DNA of 64,000 nt, taken from assembly GCF_015706575.1 (NCBI RefSeq), contig NW_024037076.1, positions 15,132,898 through 15,196,897 of the forward strand, read 5' to 3'. This DNA is from Patiria miniata (lineage: Eukaryota; Echinodermata; Asteroidea; Valvatida; Asterinidae). Both the position numbers and the translations under genes were made by a program. Positions 12,301 through 21,300 of the stretch are shown here, piece by piece (position 1 is the stretch's first letter; every line of letters begins with the position of its first letter). The notes under the pieces were generated by a model, which did no database searches, was not told where the DNA came from, and was given only the letters and a program-made list of their open reading frames with translations.

Positions 12301-12465
12301 TATAGCAACACACCACACTGTATGGGATTGTGTGCAACGTTAGAAACCATTATCACACTTACCAGGCCGGCGAGACGTCTTAGCGATGGCGTTAACTGCG
12401 AAGTGTTGGTTCAACCAAGCAAGCAAGATCGTCCCAAGAACCAAATGGCTGACCAAACCGGCCAT
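168..12465 (-). CDS. Complement factor B/C2-like gene, 5' ten exons
   Basis: This is a spliced gene read from right to left and cut by the left window edge. Ten exons join in one frame (585 codons). Exon phases all match: 1; 1-1 for three sushi, one EGF and the first vWA exon; then 1-0, 0-2, 2-1, 1-0. Domain order by residue is signal peptide 1-26, sushi 35-100, cbEGF 101-181, sushi 182-238, sushi 239-303, linker, vWA about 343-522, and the chymotrypsin-fold start from 526. The sushi-vWA-serine protease order is the signature of complement factor B/C2, which binds C3b through Mg2+ at the vWA MIDAS and supplies the convertase protease. The MIDAS is intact (DTSSS 350-354, Thr425, Asp454). The catalytic His position is Ser570, so protease activity is doubtful. 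An EGF between sushi domains is absent from vertebrate factor B. The catalytic Asp and Ser would lie off the left edge. The family call rests on domain order and motifs, not on a search. Confidence 0.78.
891..1054 (-). CDS. fB-like exon 9: vWA, C-terminal part
   Basis: This 164 bp exon (phase 2 to 1) runs from acceptor tatgacccag to donor GTCG|gtgaga. It encodes [19 protein letters not shown], then [16 protein letters not shown] and EDLAKL. The pattern VG-LR-IAS-HVF-FEDL is the usual last strand and helix of factor B/SVEP-type vWA domains. The split AGG codon joins exon 8 exactly. Confidence 0.87.
1650..1807 (-). CDS. fB-like exon 8: vWA, MIDAS Thr and Asp
   Basis: This 158 bp exon (phase 0 to 2) runs from acceptor cttcacacacag to donor CTTAG|gtaaaa. 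It encodes [14 protein letters not shown], carrying the MIDAS threonine (Thr425), and [14 protein letters not shown], carrying the MIDAS aspartate (Asp454). All three metal-binding vWA motifs are therefore present, which argues for Mg2+-dependent ligand binding. Confidence 0.88.
2486..2598 (-). CDS. fB-like exon 7: vWA, second part
   Basis: This 113 bp exon (phase 1 to 0) runs from acceptor caacactatag to donor TTAAAG|gtaag. It encodes [17 protein letters not shown] and then an acidic helix ending in MTRINRLK. This matches the second strand and helix of a factor B-type vWA domain. The split Gly codon joins perfectly to exon 6. Confidence 0.82.
3090..3320 (-). CDS. fB-like exon 6: linker and vWA start (MIDAS DxSxS)
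   Basis: This 231 bp phase 1-1 exon runs from acceptor gatcctttctcag to donor AATG|gtgagt. It holds about 40 residues of linker with a likely helix ([19 protein letters not shown]), a basic GRGR stretch at 331-334, then the first vWA beta strand and MIDAS ([12 protein letters not shown], Asp350). The GRGR lies about where vertebrate factor B carries its factor D cleavage site. That functional equivalence is inferred. Confidence 0.85.
3321..5004 (-). other. Intron before the vWA exons
   Basis: This 1.7 kb intron separates sushi 3 from the vWA. It is AT-rich. A segment around 4530-4880 carries repeated AAGTC/GACTTGT words, probably a decayed copy of the hexamer-type repeat. No coding exon was recognised. 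Confidence 0.45.
5005..5199 (-). CDS. fB-like exon 5: sushi/CCP domain 3
   Basis: This 195 bp phase 1-1 exon runs from acceptor gacgtgttccag to donor AGAC|gtgagt. The product contains [31 protein letters not shown] and QPVCR, with four cysteines. The Cys3-Cys4 loop is long and tryptophan-rich ([19 protein letters not shown]). It is the last sushi before the vWA domain, as in vertebrate factor B. Confidence 0.9.
5200..6651 (-). other. Two introns flanking sushi 2
   Basis: Intron sequence occupies 5200-5728 and 5900-6651. At 6405-6520 there is a degenerate array of GACTCGA/CGAGTCA words, a decayed hexamer-type repeat. Nothing else was recognised. Confidence 0.45.
5729..5899 (-). CDS. fB-like exon 4: sushi/CCP domain 2
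   Basis: This 171 bp phase 1-1 exon runs from acceptor ttcccccaacag to donor GAAG|gtagga. It is a canonical sushi domain: [41 protein letters not shown], with four cysteines and the conserved Trp. It ends in phase 1 and joins the next sushi exon. Confidence 0.9.
6652..6894 (-). CDS. fB-like exon 3: calcium-binding EGF with acidic insert
   Basis: This 243 bp phase 1-1 exon runs from acceptor tttgatacag to donor AGAG|gtaaga. It starts with the cbEGF signature IDEC and ends with [18 protein letters not shown]. Between the first two cysteines (residues 106-150 of the product) there are 45 residues instead of the usual handful. They contain 11 Asp/Glu and no Lys/Arg. The calcium ligands (DxDE start and the Asn of CVNT) are present. 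Vertebrate factor B/C2 has no EGF, so this is lineage-specific architecture. Confidence 0.85.
6964..7269. repeat. Foldback inverted repeat, 306 bp
   Basis: The ends are GGCAGATAGG and its complement CCTATCTGCC. Arms of about 140 bp continue inward with matches such as TGATGATACAAGCA, TATTTGGC and GAATAACAAGCAATT. It is probably a small inverted-repeat transposon relic. No target duplication was identified. Confidence 0.6.
7743..8133. mobile_element. piggyBac-like non-autonomous element, diverged copy
   Basis: The element is flanked on both sides by TTAA (7739-7742 and 8134-8137). It shares its left end (AGGGGCCGGGTTATTTGGACC), the word GCGGATTCCGCCCCC and the 'TCTCGGCCATCGAGT' block with the 37496-37943 element, in the opposite orientation. 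No ORF is present. It is an older copy of that family. Confidence 0.65.
9435..9632 (-). CDS. fB-like exon 2: sushi/CCP domain 1
   Basis: The acceptor has a strong pyrimidine tract (tctttccctgccag). The exon is 198 bp, phase 1-1, with donor GAAG|gtatac. It encodes one sushi domain with four cysteines ([13 protein letters not shown]..., VIEAQC, LRRC, PIC). The Trp normally found between Cys3 and Cys4 is missing; Phe stands in that loop. Sushi modules in this family bind C3b-type partners. Which partner this one binds is unknown. Confidence 0.82.
9788..10407. mobile_element. Foldback element with ~200 bp arms
   Basis: The left arm begins AAATCTTAAAATTAATGTGG at 9788 and its reverse complement ends at 10407. 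The arms match almost perfectly inward to about 9990 and 10207. The 14-bp word ATAAAATCATCAAG occurs at 9719-9732 and again at 10408-10421, directly after the right arm; it may be a target duplication. No transposase is encoded. Confidence 0.65.
12214..12326. repeat. Local duplication
   Basis: AAAATGGTTGGGACCTTATT occurs twice and AACACACCACACTGTATGGG twice in this stretch. This is an imperfect tandem duplication close to the donor of exon 1 of the factor B-like gene. Confidence 0.7.
12363..12465 (-). CDS. fB-like exon 1: signal peptide
   Basis: The ATG at 12465-12463 opens 34 codons plus one base, ending at a strong donor (CCTG|gtaagtg, phase 1). The peptide starts [11 protein letters not shown], has a hydrophobic core around residues 4-17 and a likely signal-peptidase site after VNA (about residue 26). 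The last base completes a Val codon with the sushi exon at 9632, which supplies the first sushi cysteine. This start is preferred over a Met just upstream of the 9632 exon because that Met lies in intron sequence before a good acceptor. Confidence 0.75.
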
Positions 12466-14334
12466 ATAGACTGAGTCCCGGTGGCCGTATCAGACACAGG
12501 GGGAAATACACGGAAATGGAAGATGGATGAAAGTTGTTCCTCTGTGTTTTAACGACAAGAAACAAACTTATACGAGTACGAACTTCACGGTCGCATTCAA
12601 ATCTCACACACTCCACATTATACTATAGGACAGTGACCGTTGCTGCTTGGAGTTGGATGAGGTTGCATAATAATTCCACACTACCTGCACAACACTTGAA
12701 CCAACTTTTACAATTTTTATTCCGATTCAGCTCTGCATATTGTAAACAAACATTAATGACCTGTATTTTCTTTTCAATTTTCGATGTTTTATTTTCAATT
12801 TCAGATCATCTCCGTATGATTGTTCTTTTTTTTCTTATTTATTTTGTTCTTAATAATATTATTATTTGTAATGACTTTTTCCCGCTTGTTGTTCAACTCT
12901 GGAACAGGTTTTAGGATCGAATAATTTCAGAGGGAGTGAGCATATCAAGTTTAACAGCACGCCCGCTGATAGAGAAGACAGGTGGGGGTGTTGGATCCTG
13001 TTCAACTTTGGCTAGTAATCTGGCACCGATCGCGCCACATGTTACCGGTAAATAAACACGGATGTGTTTACCGATATCCTCGTTAAAATAATCAACAGGT
13101 CACGGATGTCGCTGGGGCCAAGGGAACTGATCCCGGATCCGGCAAGAAGTTTCACTTTCCCTATCGACACAGGACGTGCCTGTCTGACTCCGTCTGGCCT
13201 TGTTTTTGATTACACAATTGGCAGATTTCCAGACACGTACCCGATTTCAGGAACTTTCCCTCACATTCTCAATCATCCTGGCAACATCTTAAAACCATTA
13301 TGTTTAAGGGGTCAATGCATAAAATAAAACAGAAAAACGCCTCTACTTTGTGGAAATAAATATGACAAAATGTAGTAACGCGGAACATAACAACCTTATC
13401 AGGCGATGTTTTTGAATTGTCATGCCTATTTTGACATGATATTGTTAATCATTTTGGAAGAATGTTAGTGTGGGAAGGTAACCCGGCCAGGTTTGATATT
13501 TGCTCCCCTTTATCTCTGACAGCATCCTAGGTTCATACTTTTCAGTATGATCAGAGCACTGCATTATTCGTGGTACACTCGAGAGAGCGCTCAACCGCAC
13601 ATTTTCATTGTTTGGTGTCCCCAAGCAAGATTGTTTACAACAATTATTAAACTGATTCTGATGATCATCCTGCAGACAATGTGTAATTGATGTGGGATAT
13701 TTTGGTTTTTACGCGTACAAGGGAACGACGGGTTTTAAAACGATTGTAGAAAATAATGGCCACATTTTCCGGGGATAGGGGCCTACAGGTTTTCAGATGC
13801 ATGCAGTTACCGGTAAAAACAACCACAGAATTATTTAGACTCATTTGTTTTTAATCTGTAACTTGGAGTTAGTGTAAGTGTCATGTCGAATGTCACATTT
13901 CTGGTGCAGAAAGGCCTATCTGAAATTTTATAGTTTGAAAAAGTAGTTTGGAAAAAAATAAGTGAGATGAAGATTTTTAACGTGAAGAGTCGTGGCATCA
14001 TCTTTTCCTGACTTCGAAAATTTCGTGACTTTTTTCTGACAAGTGAGGGCGCTGTTGTAATTTATTGGATGGAATTTCATGTTGTGCCAAAGAAAATCAA
14101 TTGCAACCAAAAACATGCAGAAACACCCTGGAGCCCTGCAGTTAACGAAAGGGATTCTAAGATGTTCCGAAATGCAATCGCTATTCGCTAAGATTGTAAC
14201 CATTGGAAACTGAATTAGGGCTGAAGACCTGTAAATTCCTTCATGTCAAGGACGTCAATCGCTTCTTAAAAGTGGGGGACATATTAATGAGAACAGAATG
14301 CGTGTGCGAAGCGCGAAGCCCTCACGGTTTGTGG

Positions 14335-14620
14335 TTCGGGCCCGCTTCAGGGCCCCGAATTTTTTTTCGATTCTAGATGCTCTGTGGTGTGATCTGAGGC
14401 AATTTCTGAAGTTAACCAATATTTTCTAAGCAAAAGATAATAATTTGAACATCGTTTTCAAGGTTGGAGTAATTGAATCAGCTTTTCTGGGCTATAGATT
14501 GGCGTAGGGTTCGGGGCCCGCTTAAGGGCCCCGAAAATTGTTTGGATTCTAAATACTCTGTGGTGCGATCTGAGGCAATTTCTGACCACCTTAACCAATA
14601 ACTTCTTAGCAAAAGATACA
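14335..14620. repeat. Duplicated fragment of an hAT-related repeat
   Basis: Two copies (about 14335-14440 and 14510-14620) share a CCCGCTT-AGGGCCCCGAA start, then GATCTGAGGCAATTTCTGA and AGCAAAAGATA. The same block occurs inside the hAT-like element at 47047-47380 and in inverted form near 42670-42750 and 43470-43540. Confidence 0.65.
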
Positions 14621-14737
14621 TTGTACCGGTAGTACATAATAGGGCCCCTGTAAATGAGACGCAAGTTCAAAAATCTGGGGGGGATAAAGACATTTGATAT
14701 TGTGTCCCCCATCCTTCAAAACGTGTGTGACTGTGCG

Positions 14738-14740
14738 TGT

Positions 14741-14771
<31 letters not shown>

Positions 14772-14776
14772 GGGGT
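14738..14776. repeat. (GT)n followed by a poly-G run
   Basis: A GT dinucleotide run passes directly into a G-only run. It is low-complexity DNA that is prone to length change and could form a G-quadruplex. Confidence 0.85.
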
Positions 14777-15250
14777 GTCATGTCCCCCTGTCCCCCCAGG
14801 ACTGACGCCCAGGCTTCATGTTAAAATTACTTTGTGCTGCATCATGACACCCAGAGAAGGTTGTCACGTATAGTTGGTTCCGGCCACAGATAGCTCAACG
14901 GCAAGGGAATGTACGTCTTTCCTTGAAATCAGACAACTTGGACAATTGCATGTATTACAAGTTTCCTTATAGCGCTAATAATTCTCAGCACAGCTGCTCT
15001 AATAGCAAATCTTTGACGTCTGGGTCGACGCGGATTCGAGTGTTTGCGTAATTATAGGCCTAGTTATGATACTTTTAGGGAAATCTCGCACTATTTTGTG
15101 ATAAGAATCGCATTGGTATGCAGTAGCATAGCTATTTCCGGTTCCAGTCAAAAACAAACTGAAGGTATCCAGTGACTCAACATAACATCGGGGAAGAGTC
15201 GGACGCGGCGTGATCAGACCACATACGCAACAGCAAGCCCGTTGAAGAGG

Positions 15251-15332
15251 ATGGCGGACAACCTTTGTTTAGGATTGCTGTTGTTTCTTTGCGTTTTATG
15301 GCCGATCATCAGCTCAGCTTCCAGCAATGAAG
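15251..15332 (+). CDS. Mosaic gene exon 1a: signal peptide (first copy)
   Basis: The ATG opens MADNLCLGLLLFLCVLWP and a hydrophobic core, with likely cleavage after ISSAS near residue 24. The donor is GAAG|gtaaga, phase 1. The trailing G joins CC of the next exon to give Ala. Either this copy or the one at 15432 can serve as the first exon. Confidence 0.75.
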
Positions 15333-18300
15333 GTAAGACGCACAATTTCAAGCAGTAGCTTAAGAAGCTGCATGTATGTTGAAACGCGGCGTGATCAGAC
15401 CACATACGCAACAGCAAGCCCGTTGAAGAGGATGGCGGACAACCTATGTTTAGGATTGCTGTTGTTTCTTTGCGTTTTATGGCCGATCATCAGCTCAGCT
15501 TCCAGGAATGAAGGTAAGACGCACAACTTCAAGCACTAGCTTAAGAAGCTGCATGTATGTTGAATATGATAAAAGAGTAGTTAATTCGTGGGCACAAATC
15601 CAAACTCGCAGACCCTCAGCTGTGCCACGGATCATGCACGGATTAACCGGTGTGATCGTTCAGGACTATACAACGTATTAGGGAAATGGGTTTTTATCAG
15701 AAACTCATGCACTTTATTTTGATATGTCTCGAGTAAAGACATCTTAATATCGAAATGTTGAATGTTGCTATTGACCGGGCCATAGTGTTTCATACGTTCT
15801 CTTACCAAAAGCAATATCTGCTAATGGTGACACATCATTAGCGTATATTAACGTTTTATCAGAAAAGTCCAGCCGCAGTTAAGTTAGGGCCTGCCATAAC
15901 ATGAATTTGTAAAGTCTGTGCATGGGGACAACTTTCAGCTCAGGCCTATGTGTACCGTCCATCAGCGAGTTGGTTGTGATCCGTATTCTAGTACCCTCTC
16001 TGAAGATTCCAACCCCCTCCCCAAATACTAATAATCGATGACTAAAAAAAAAAAATCCTTTTAAATTTTAAACTTACGATCTAACCATAAATTTTGGGTC
16101 ATTTTTAAATAAGAAAAACAATCCAGATTAGTATTACGTCATTCCTTTGTTTGTGACCTCACTGGCCTTGATTTCAAATTAAAAGCACCCTCCGCCAAAA
16201 AAGTGAGAGGCACGATCGGTGCCTGTTTGCCGCGTGGTGTGTCCAGGTTCTTCAACTGCGTTAGTTATTTTTTGGTGTGATGTTGTTTTCTTGTCAACTT
16301 TTGTTGGGGGGGGGGGGGGGGGGGGATAGAGGGAAGAGGAGCCTGGTTTGGGACGTTTCCAGCCATTGAAATTAAGTGTGCATCCAGTTAAACTAAAAAA
16401 ACAGGATGTAATTTTGTCCCCTGTCAAATTGTTAAAACGTGACACCATGCATCACGCACAGAAGGGTATATACGTTTGTGACACGATTGACGAGCGTGAA
16501 AATCGGCAGATCGAGCTTCACTCTGCTATGCTTTGCATGACAATCACTACACTCACTATCAGTGTTTGACGAACACACGCACAATTCACAGATCGAACTT
16601 GTTCCTTGTTGTCCGTCTTTACTGTTTGGGGAAAAAATAATTCGCGGCGAAGTGAACCAGCTCGTCTGTCCGTTACAAAGCAGTTGCGTTGTGGGGTGAA
16701 ACTTGCCGTGTGTACACTTCCTGTATGTACATGTACATGTACAGATCGAGATAAAACAACTGACCTCAGTGCATTATTTCTCAACGGCGCATTCTTTACG
16801 TTATAGGCCTGCAAAATGACACATTTCTGTTGGTCGAAGTGCAGGCCTAGCCTATAAGGCTAAAGGTCTATTGAATATCCGCTTGCAGACAATTAGCTTA
16901 GCGTCTATATAATATTCGGGCAGATTCGGCGATGCCACAAAATTACTTTTGCCACATAATCCTTTGCCGTATTACAAAAACTTTGCATCCAAATTGACCA
17001 ATCATGCAACAGCTTTGTCCGCATTTGATCGAAACACGTCGTCACAGTTTCAGAAGTCGACTCCGATTGGCTGACGCACGGGGTGGCACGTACGCTCATA
17101 CTGATCAGACATGATATATCATAATGTATAATGCTTCGATAATCATAGGTTGGATAAGAGACAGGGCTCCGTTGGACAATGGGTGATGCTTGACTAGGCC
17201 TAGGCAGGGCATTATGCGATTATGATATTTTTTCTGACCTTTCGGGCGTGCAAGTGAGGATAGCTATTTGGCAATCATTCCAGTCTTCATACTCGGACAC
17301 GTACCACACGTGCCCCTGCCATCTGAAGTTTACGCACGTCGTGTCCGCTTATTGCATAAGGAATCTGCGTGGTGAAGACTGAAATAATACACAGGCCCAA
17401 ACCAAAGAAAATGGGGGGGGGGGGGGGCTTCCACACGTTTGCCCTGCATGGCCCTTGATTCCCCCCCCCCCCCCAAAAAAAAAAATTTGAGTTCATGCAT
17501 CCTCCATGGTTCATGCAACATCTCGGCCACCCAAAATATGTGGTCCGCAACTGTTATCGGTAGCATTTTCCGTAATAACCTGGGGTCCGCGGTGGACACG
17601 ATTGAAGCGGTCATTAATGAGCGGACGGAGGAGTCCGTTAGCTGCGCAAGCTTTAGATCCAGGGGCGTACTAGGGTCCAATTAATGTGCCGGTGGACACT
17701 TAAAGTGGCTTAATTTCCTGTAGATAGATACGAGGCACTCAAATCTGCACTCAAAATCATTTTTGAATTCCCCGTACAAATTTAACTGTCCGGGGGGGGG
17801 GGGGGGGTGCAGAATCTCCTTCCCAGCACGTACGTAGGCCCCACGCGTGGGGCCCAAGGCCAGCAGAGGCCGCGGTGTTTTTATCTGCTGCACACGTCGT
17901 CAATGATCATGATTATTCAGCTGTAGATGTTTATTCATAAGAAAATACAGGACGTAACGCCATTGATCACTCAGTCCATGGAAGCGGCATTTCTTTCGTC
18001 GAGCTACGGCTGCCGTGCACTAGAGGCCTTGGAATGAACATCATGGAGGAAGAAATTTCTCCATGGAATGAACTATGGATGGCAAAATCTGTGCGGGTTT
18101 GGAAAACACTACCGAGAACCATCCACGTCACGCAGCTCAGCGTCATAAGTATTTGGTGTGCGGTGATGTGTTGGTTAAAATATGATGTTTACTGGCTGCC
18201 AAAAAAAAAAAAAAATACACCTGCAGAAGACACCGTTGCGTACCACCCCGACATCAAAGAGCAGGGTGACCGTTTTAGCCGATTTTCGGCTAACTTTGAC

Positions 18301-21300
18301 AGATTGTTTGGTAAAAATTGGCAGATTTCTGGCAGAATTCTGCACAAATGGTTAGTTGACAGAAAAACATAGCAAATTTGAAAAATGGAACATTCGTTTT
18401 TAAAAAGCTTCGATCTTTTCAAACAAACCCTTGCATTATGGGACAGGTTGGCTGTCTAGGTGCTGAGGTTAACTGGGAACCGAATTCGTCCGGCGTGAAG
18501 CAACCGCAATTTGTCTGAAATTTGTGATTTCATTAAATACTTATGTGACTATAGATTGTTTATAATGTAATTTGAACCTTAATTAAGACAATGCTACAAA
18601 TCGGCATGTGATTTGAAGTGTTTATAATGTATTTCGAGTAATTCTGGGGAAATTGGCAGATTTTTGTTAAATCTGACAGATTTTTGAAGTGCATTTAGCA
18701 GAATTTGGGCATATCCTTACGGTCACCCTGTCAAAGAGGTGTGTGTACCGCCCTCTATAGTTATACAAGTGTGGTACCCAGACTACATGGTGTGTTATTC
18801 GACGCACAAATTATTGGGCTGGTCCATCCAGTAGTGGTGGCGCTCAAGTACGAACATTCATCATGACATGACATGGCATAGGGCCTACATGAATTCAATA
18901 ACTTGCAATGTTGTAGGCTAAACGGCCGGGAGAAAATTCTTTGCGGTATGTAGACAACGAGCTGTACTGTGATGGTGAGTGGATGATAAAATGGTAAGAA
19001 AGAAATGAATTGCGGGGAAAAATGTTGCAACCTGACGCCATCATAGTCATACTCCATAGATCAAGAAGCCCGCAAAATTGCCTGCAGCACAAAACACTAA
19101 TAAAGTACAAAAACGTCCATCAAAATGCAGCCATTTCACACAGAACCGCTGCACAGTTTGCCCCTATACTCCGTACTTTATCTCTTGACATACTCACGTA
19201 TCTTGTGCGGAACTAACATAGGTGGATTCTGTCGGTTTTTAGGCCAAAATGATGAAAAATATGCTCTTTCCGCACTGAGCCAACCGAACACTTGAAACGT
19301 GCACGCATATGATCGAGCGATGATTTTCGGTTCGTTCGGAGCGCGCCGCGGGGGGTAAGGTACAAGCGAAATGATGTGCATGCGTACAAGTGCATGTACC
19401 ATACCCCCCGCGGTGCGCTCCGAGCGAACCGAAAATCATCGCTCGATCATAATGCGTGCACGTTTCAAGTGTCAGGTTGGCTCAATGCAGAAAGGGCATA
19501 TTTTTCATCATTTTGGCCTAAAAACCGACAGAATCCACCTATGTTTAATGTTAGTTCCGCACAAGATACGTGAGTATGTCAAGAGATAAAGTACGGAGTA
19601 TAGGGGCAAACTGTGCAGCGGTTCTGTGTGAAATGGCTGCATTTTGATGGACGTTTTTGTACTTTATTAGTGTTTTGTGCTGCAGGCAATTTTGCGGGCT
19701 TAACGCCATCATACTCAGTCATAGCTTGACTAGCCCGAGTAACTTGGACCCAACTTATCGCCTTTTTTAACATTTGGACATGGTCTGGCGATAGTAAGGT
19801 CAAAGCTAATACCGCGAGCTGGACAACACCGTCCCAAAAACCAACAGTTTCCAACAAAAAACATCAGATTTCACCTTCAAAACGGCCTCCAAATTACTAG
19901 ATACAGTCGACTAGATTACATGTATGCCACCTGAGGTACAAGTAGACATCGATGATTAAGATGGTTGTACTGAAGTTTACTTACGATCCGGAAAAAAATG
20001 AAATTTTCCATTCATTTCGGAGAGCTCCCCTCGCGATCTTGAACACGTTAAATTTCCGATCGTGTTTAATGTTTGAACGACGCGATTTCTTCTTCATGCC
20101 CAGCGTACATTCGATGGTCCCCGTATCCCGAGTGCGATTCCGTTACCGAGGTAGGCCATTTTTTTAGGGTCTCTTGCTACCACATTCTAACGAACAGGTT
20201 ATGCCTCCAGCGTTACATGCGAATGAATATGGAGCATGTCAGCTGGAGTTACTCAAGCTAACGCCATCATATTATTGTTATCGTCCGGTGCCCCAAATTC
20301 GCGCTGCCCAATATTCGCGCAACCAACTTTCTCGGCTCGTATCTTTTTTCACACAACACGGACCCACGTCAAATCACCGTCGATGATCCATCGTCACATC
20401 GCCTTTCTTCTCGATGCAGTTATGCAGAAATCAAAAGCTTTTCCGAGAAGTAGGGCCTAATTGGAAAGAAATCAAAGAGAGTGTTAATTATTGCCGTACT
20501 GACTAGGCCTAGATACAAAACATAAACATTATTGAACGGCCCAGAAAACTAATAAAAACATCGCTACAAATTTCCAATCAGTGTCGCCATCCAACCCCGA
20601 AACGTGAAAGACAACTTCGGTCGACTTTCACTTAACAACAGAGGGCGTAATCAAAATTACGGAGCATGAAATACGACGTGCGCCGTATATCGCGTTTTCA
20701 TTTTACGATCTGTTTCGCCGAGATGCAGATTTCGGTACCAAGTTGTTTGTTGGAATGAATATGCCTTAAAATATATTTCTGTCGGAATAGACCTAATCGT
20801 AATGTGGAGATGGGGGTTAGTTGGAACACGGGGTTAGTTGAAACAATGAATTTTTCTTGATCATCTTAATTAAATTTTATAAAATGTTGCCCTCAAGAGA
20901 TGTCCCTTAGCAACAGCCATCCACCATATTGCCTGCAGCCACACTGCAACAATAGTGCTCAAGTGGGAAAGATAAGTTTGTTTTTTCACCTTTTGAGTAA
21001 TTTTTTCACCATTCAAAAAATGTGTACTTTCTTAATGATGTTTATAGATAACAGTGACTAGTTTGGGGGTATTATATGCTCGAGTACTAAGCTACAAAAT
21101 AAGGTTAAAAAGATATGTTATTGGAGCCCCTGTTTTGTAGAGTGAGCAAACAAATGTCACATGGGCCACTGGGGCTAGTTGGAACATTTTGATGGGGGCT
21201 AGTTGGAACATAATGATGATAATTGAGGAAATATTCTGACTTAGCAAACAATTTTGAAAGCACATAGACAGGTCACGTTGACCTTACCTCAATTTTATGC

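Larger units (their letters stand above)
9633..12362 (-). other. First intron of the factor B-like gene
   Basis: This 2.7 kb intron contains the 9788-10407 foldback repeat and a local duplication at 12214-12326. No other exon was recognised on either strand. Confidence 0.5.
12466..15250. promoter_or_regulatory. Bidirectional intergenic region between the two genes
   Basis: The start codons of the minus- and plus-strand genes face away from each other across 2.8 kb. Both promoters and 5' UTRs must lie here, unless further upstream exons exist. No convincing TATA box was found for either gene. The word GGAACTTTCC at 13250-13259 resembles an NF-kB site, a weak single-site observation. The right half holds repeat fragments (14335-14620) and a GT/G run (14738-14776). 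Confidence 0.45.
15203..15564 (+). repeat. Tandem duplication of the signal-peptide exon, two 181-bp units
   Basis: Units 15203-15383 and 15384-15564 are almost identical, with only a few substitutions. Each unit contains 5' flank, ATG, signal peptide, donor site and the start of the intron. The duplication is strictly tandem and involves no transposon ends. Confidence 0.95.
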
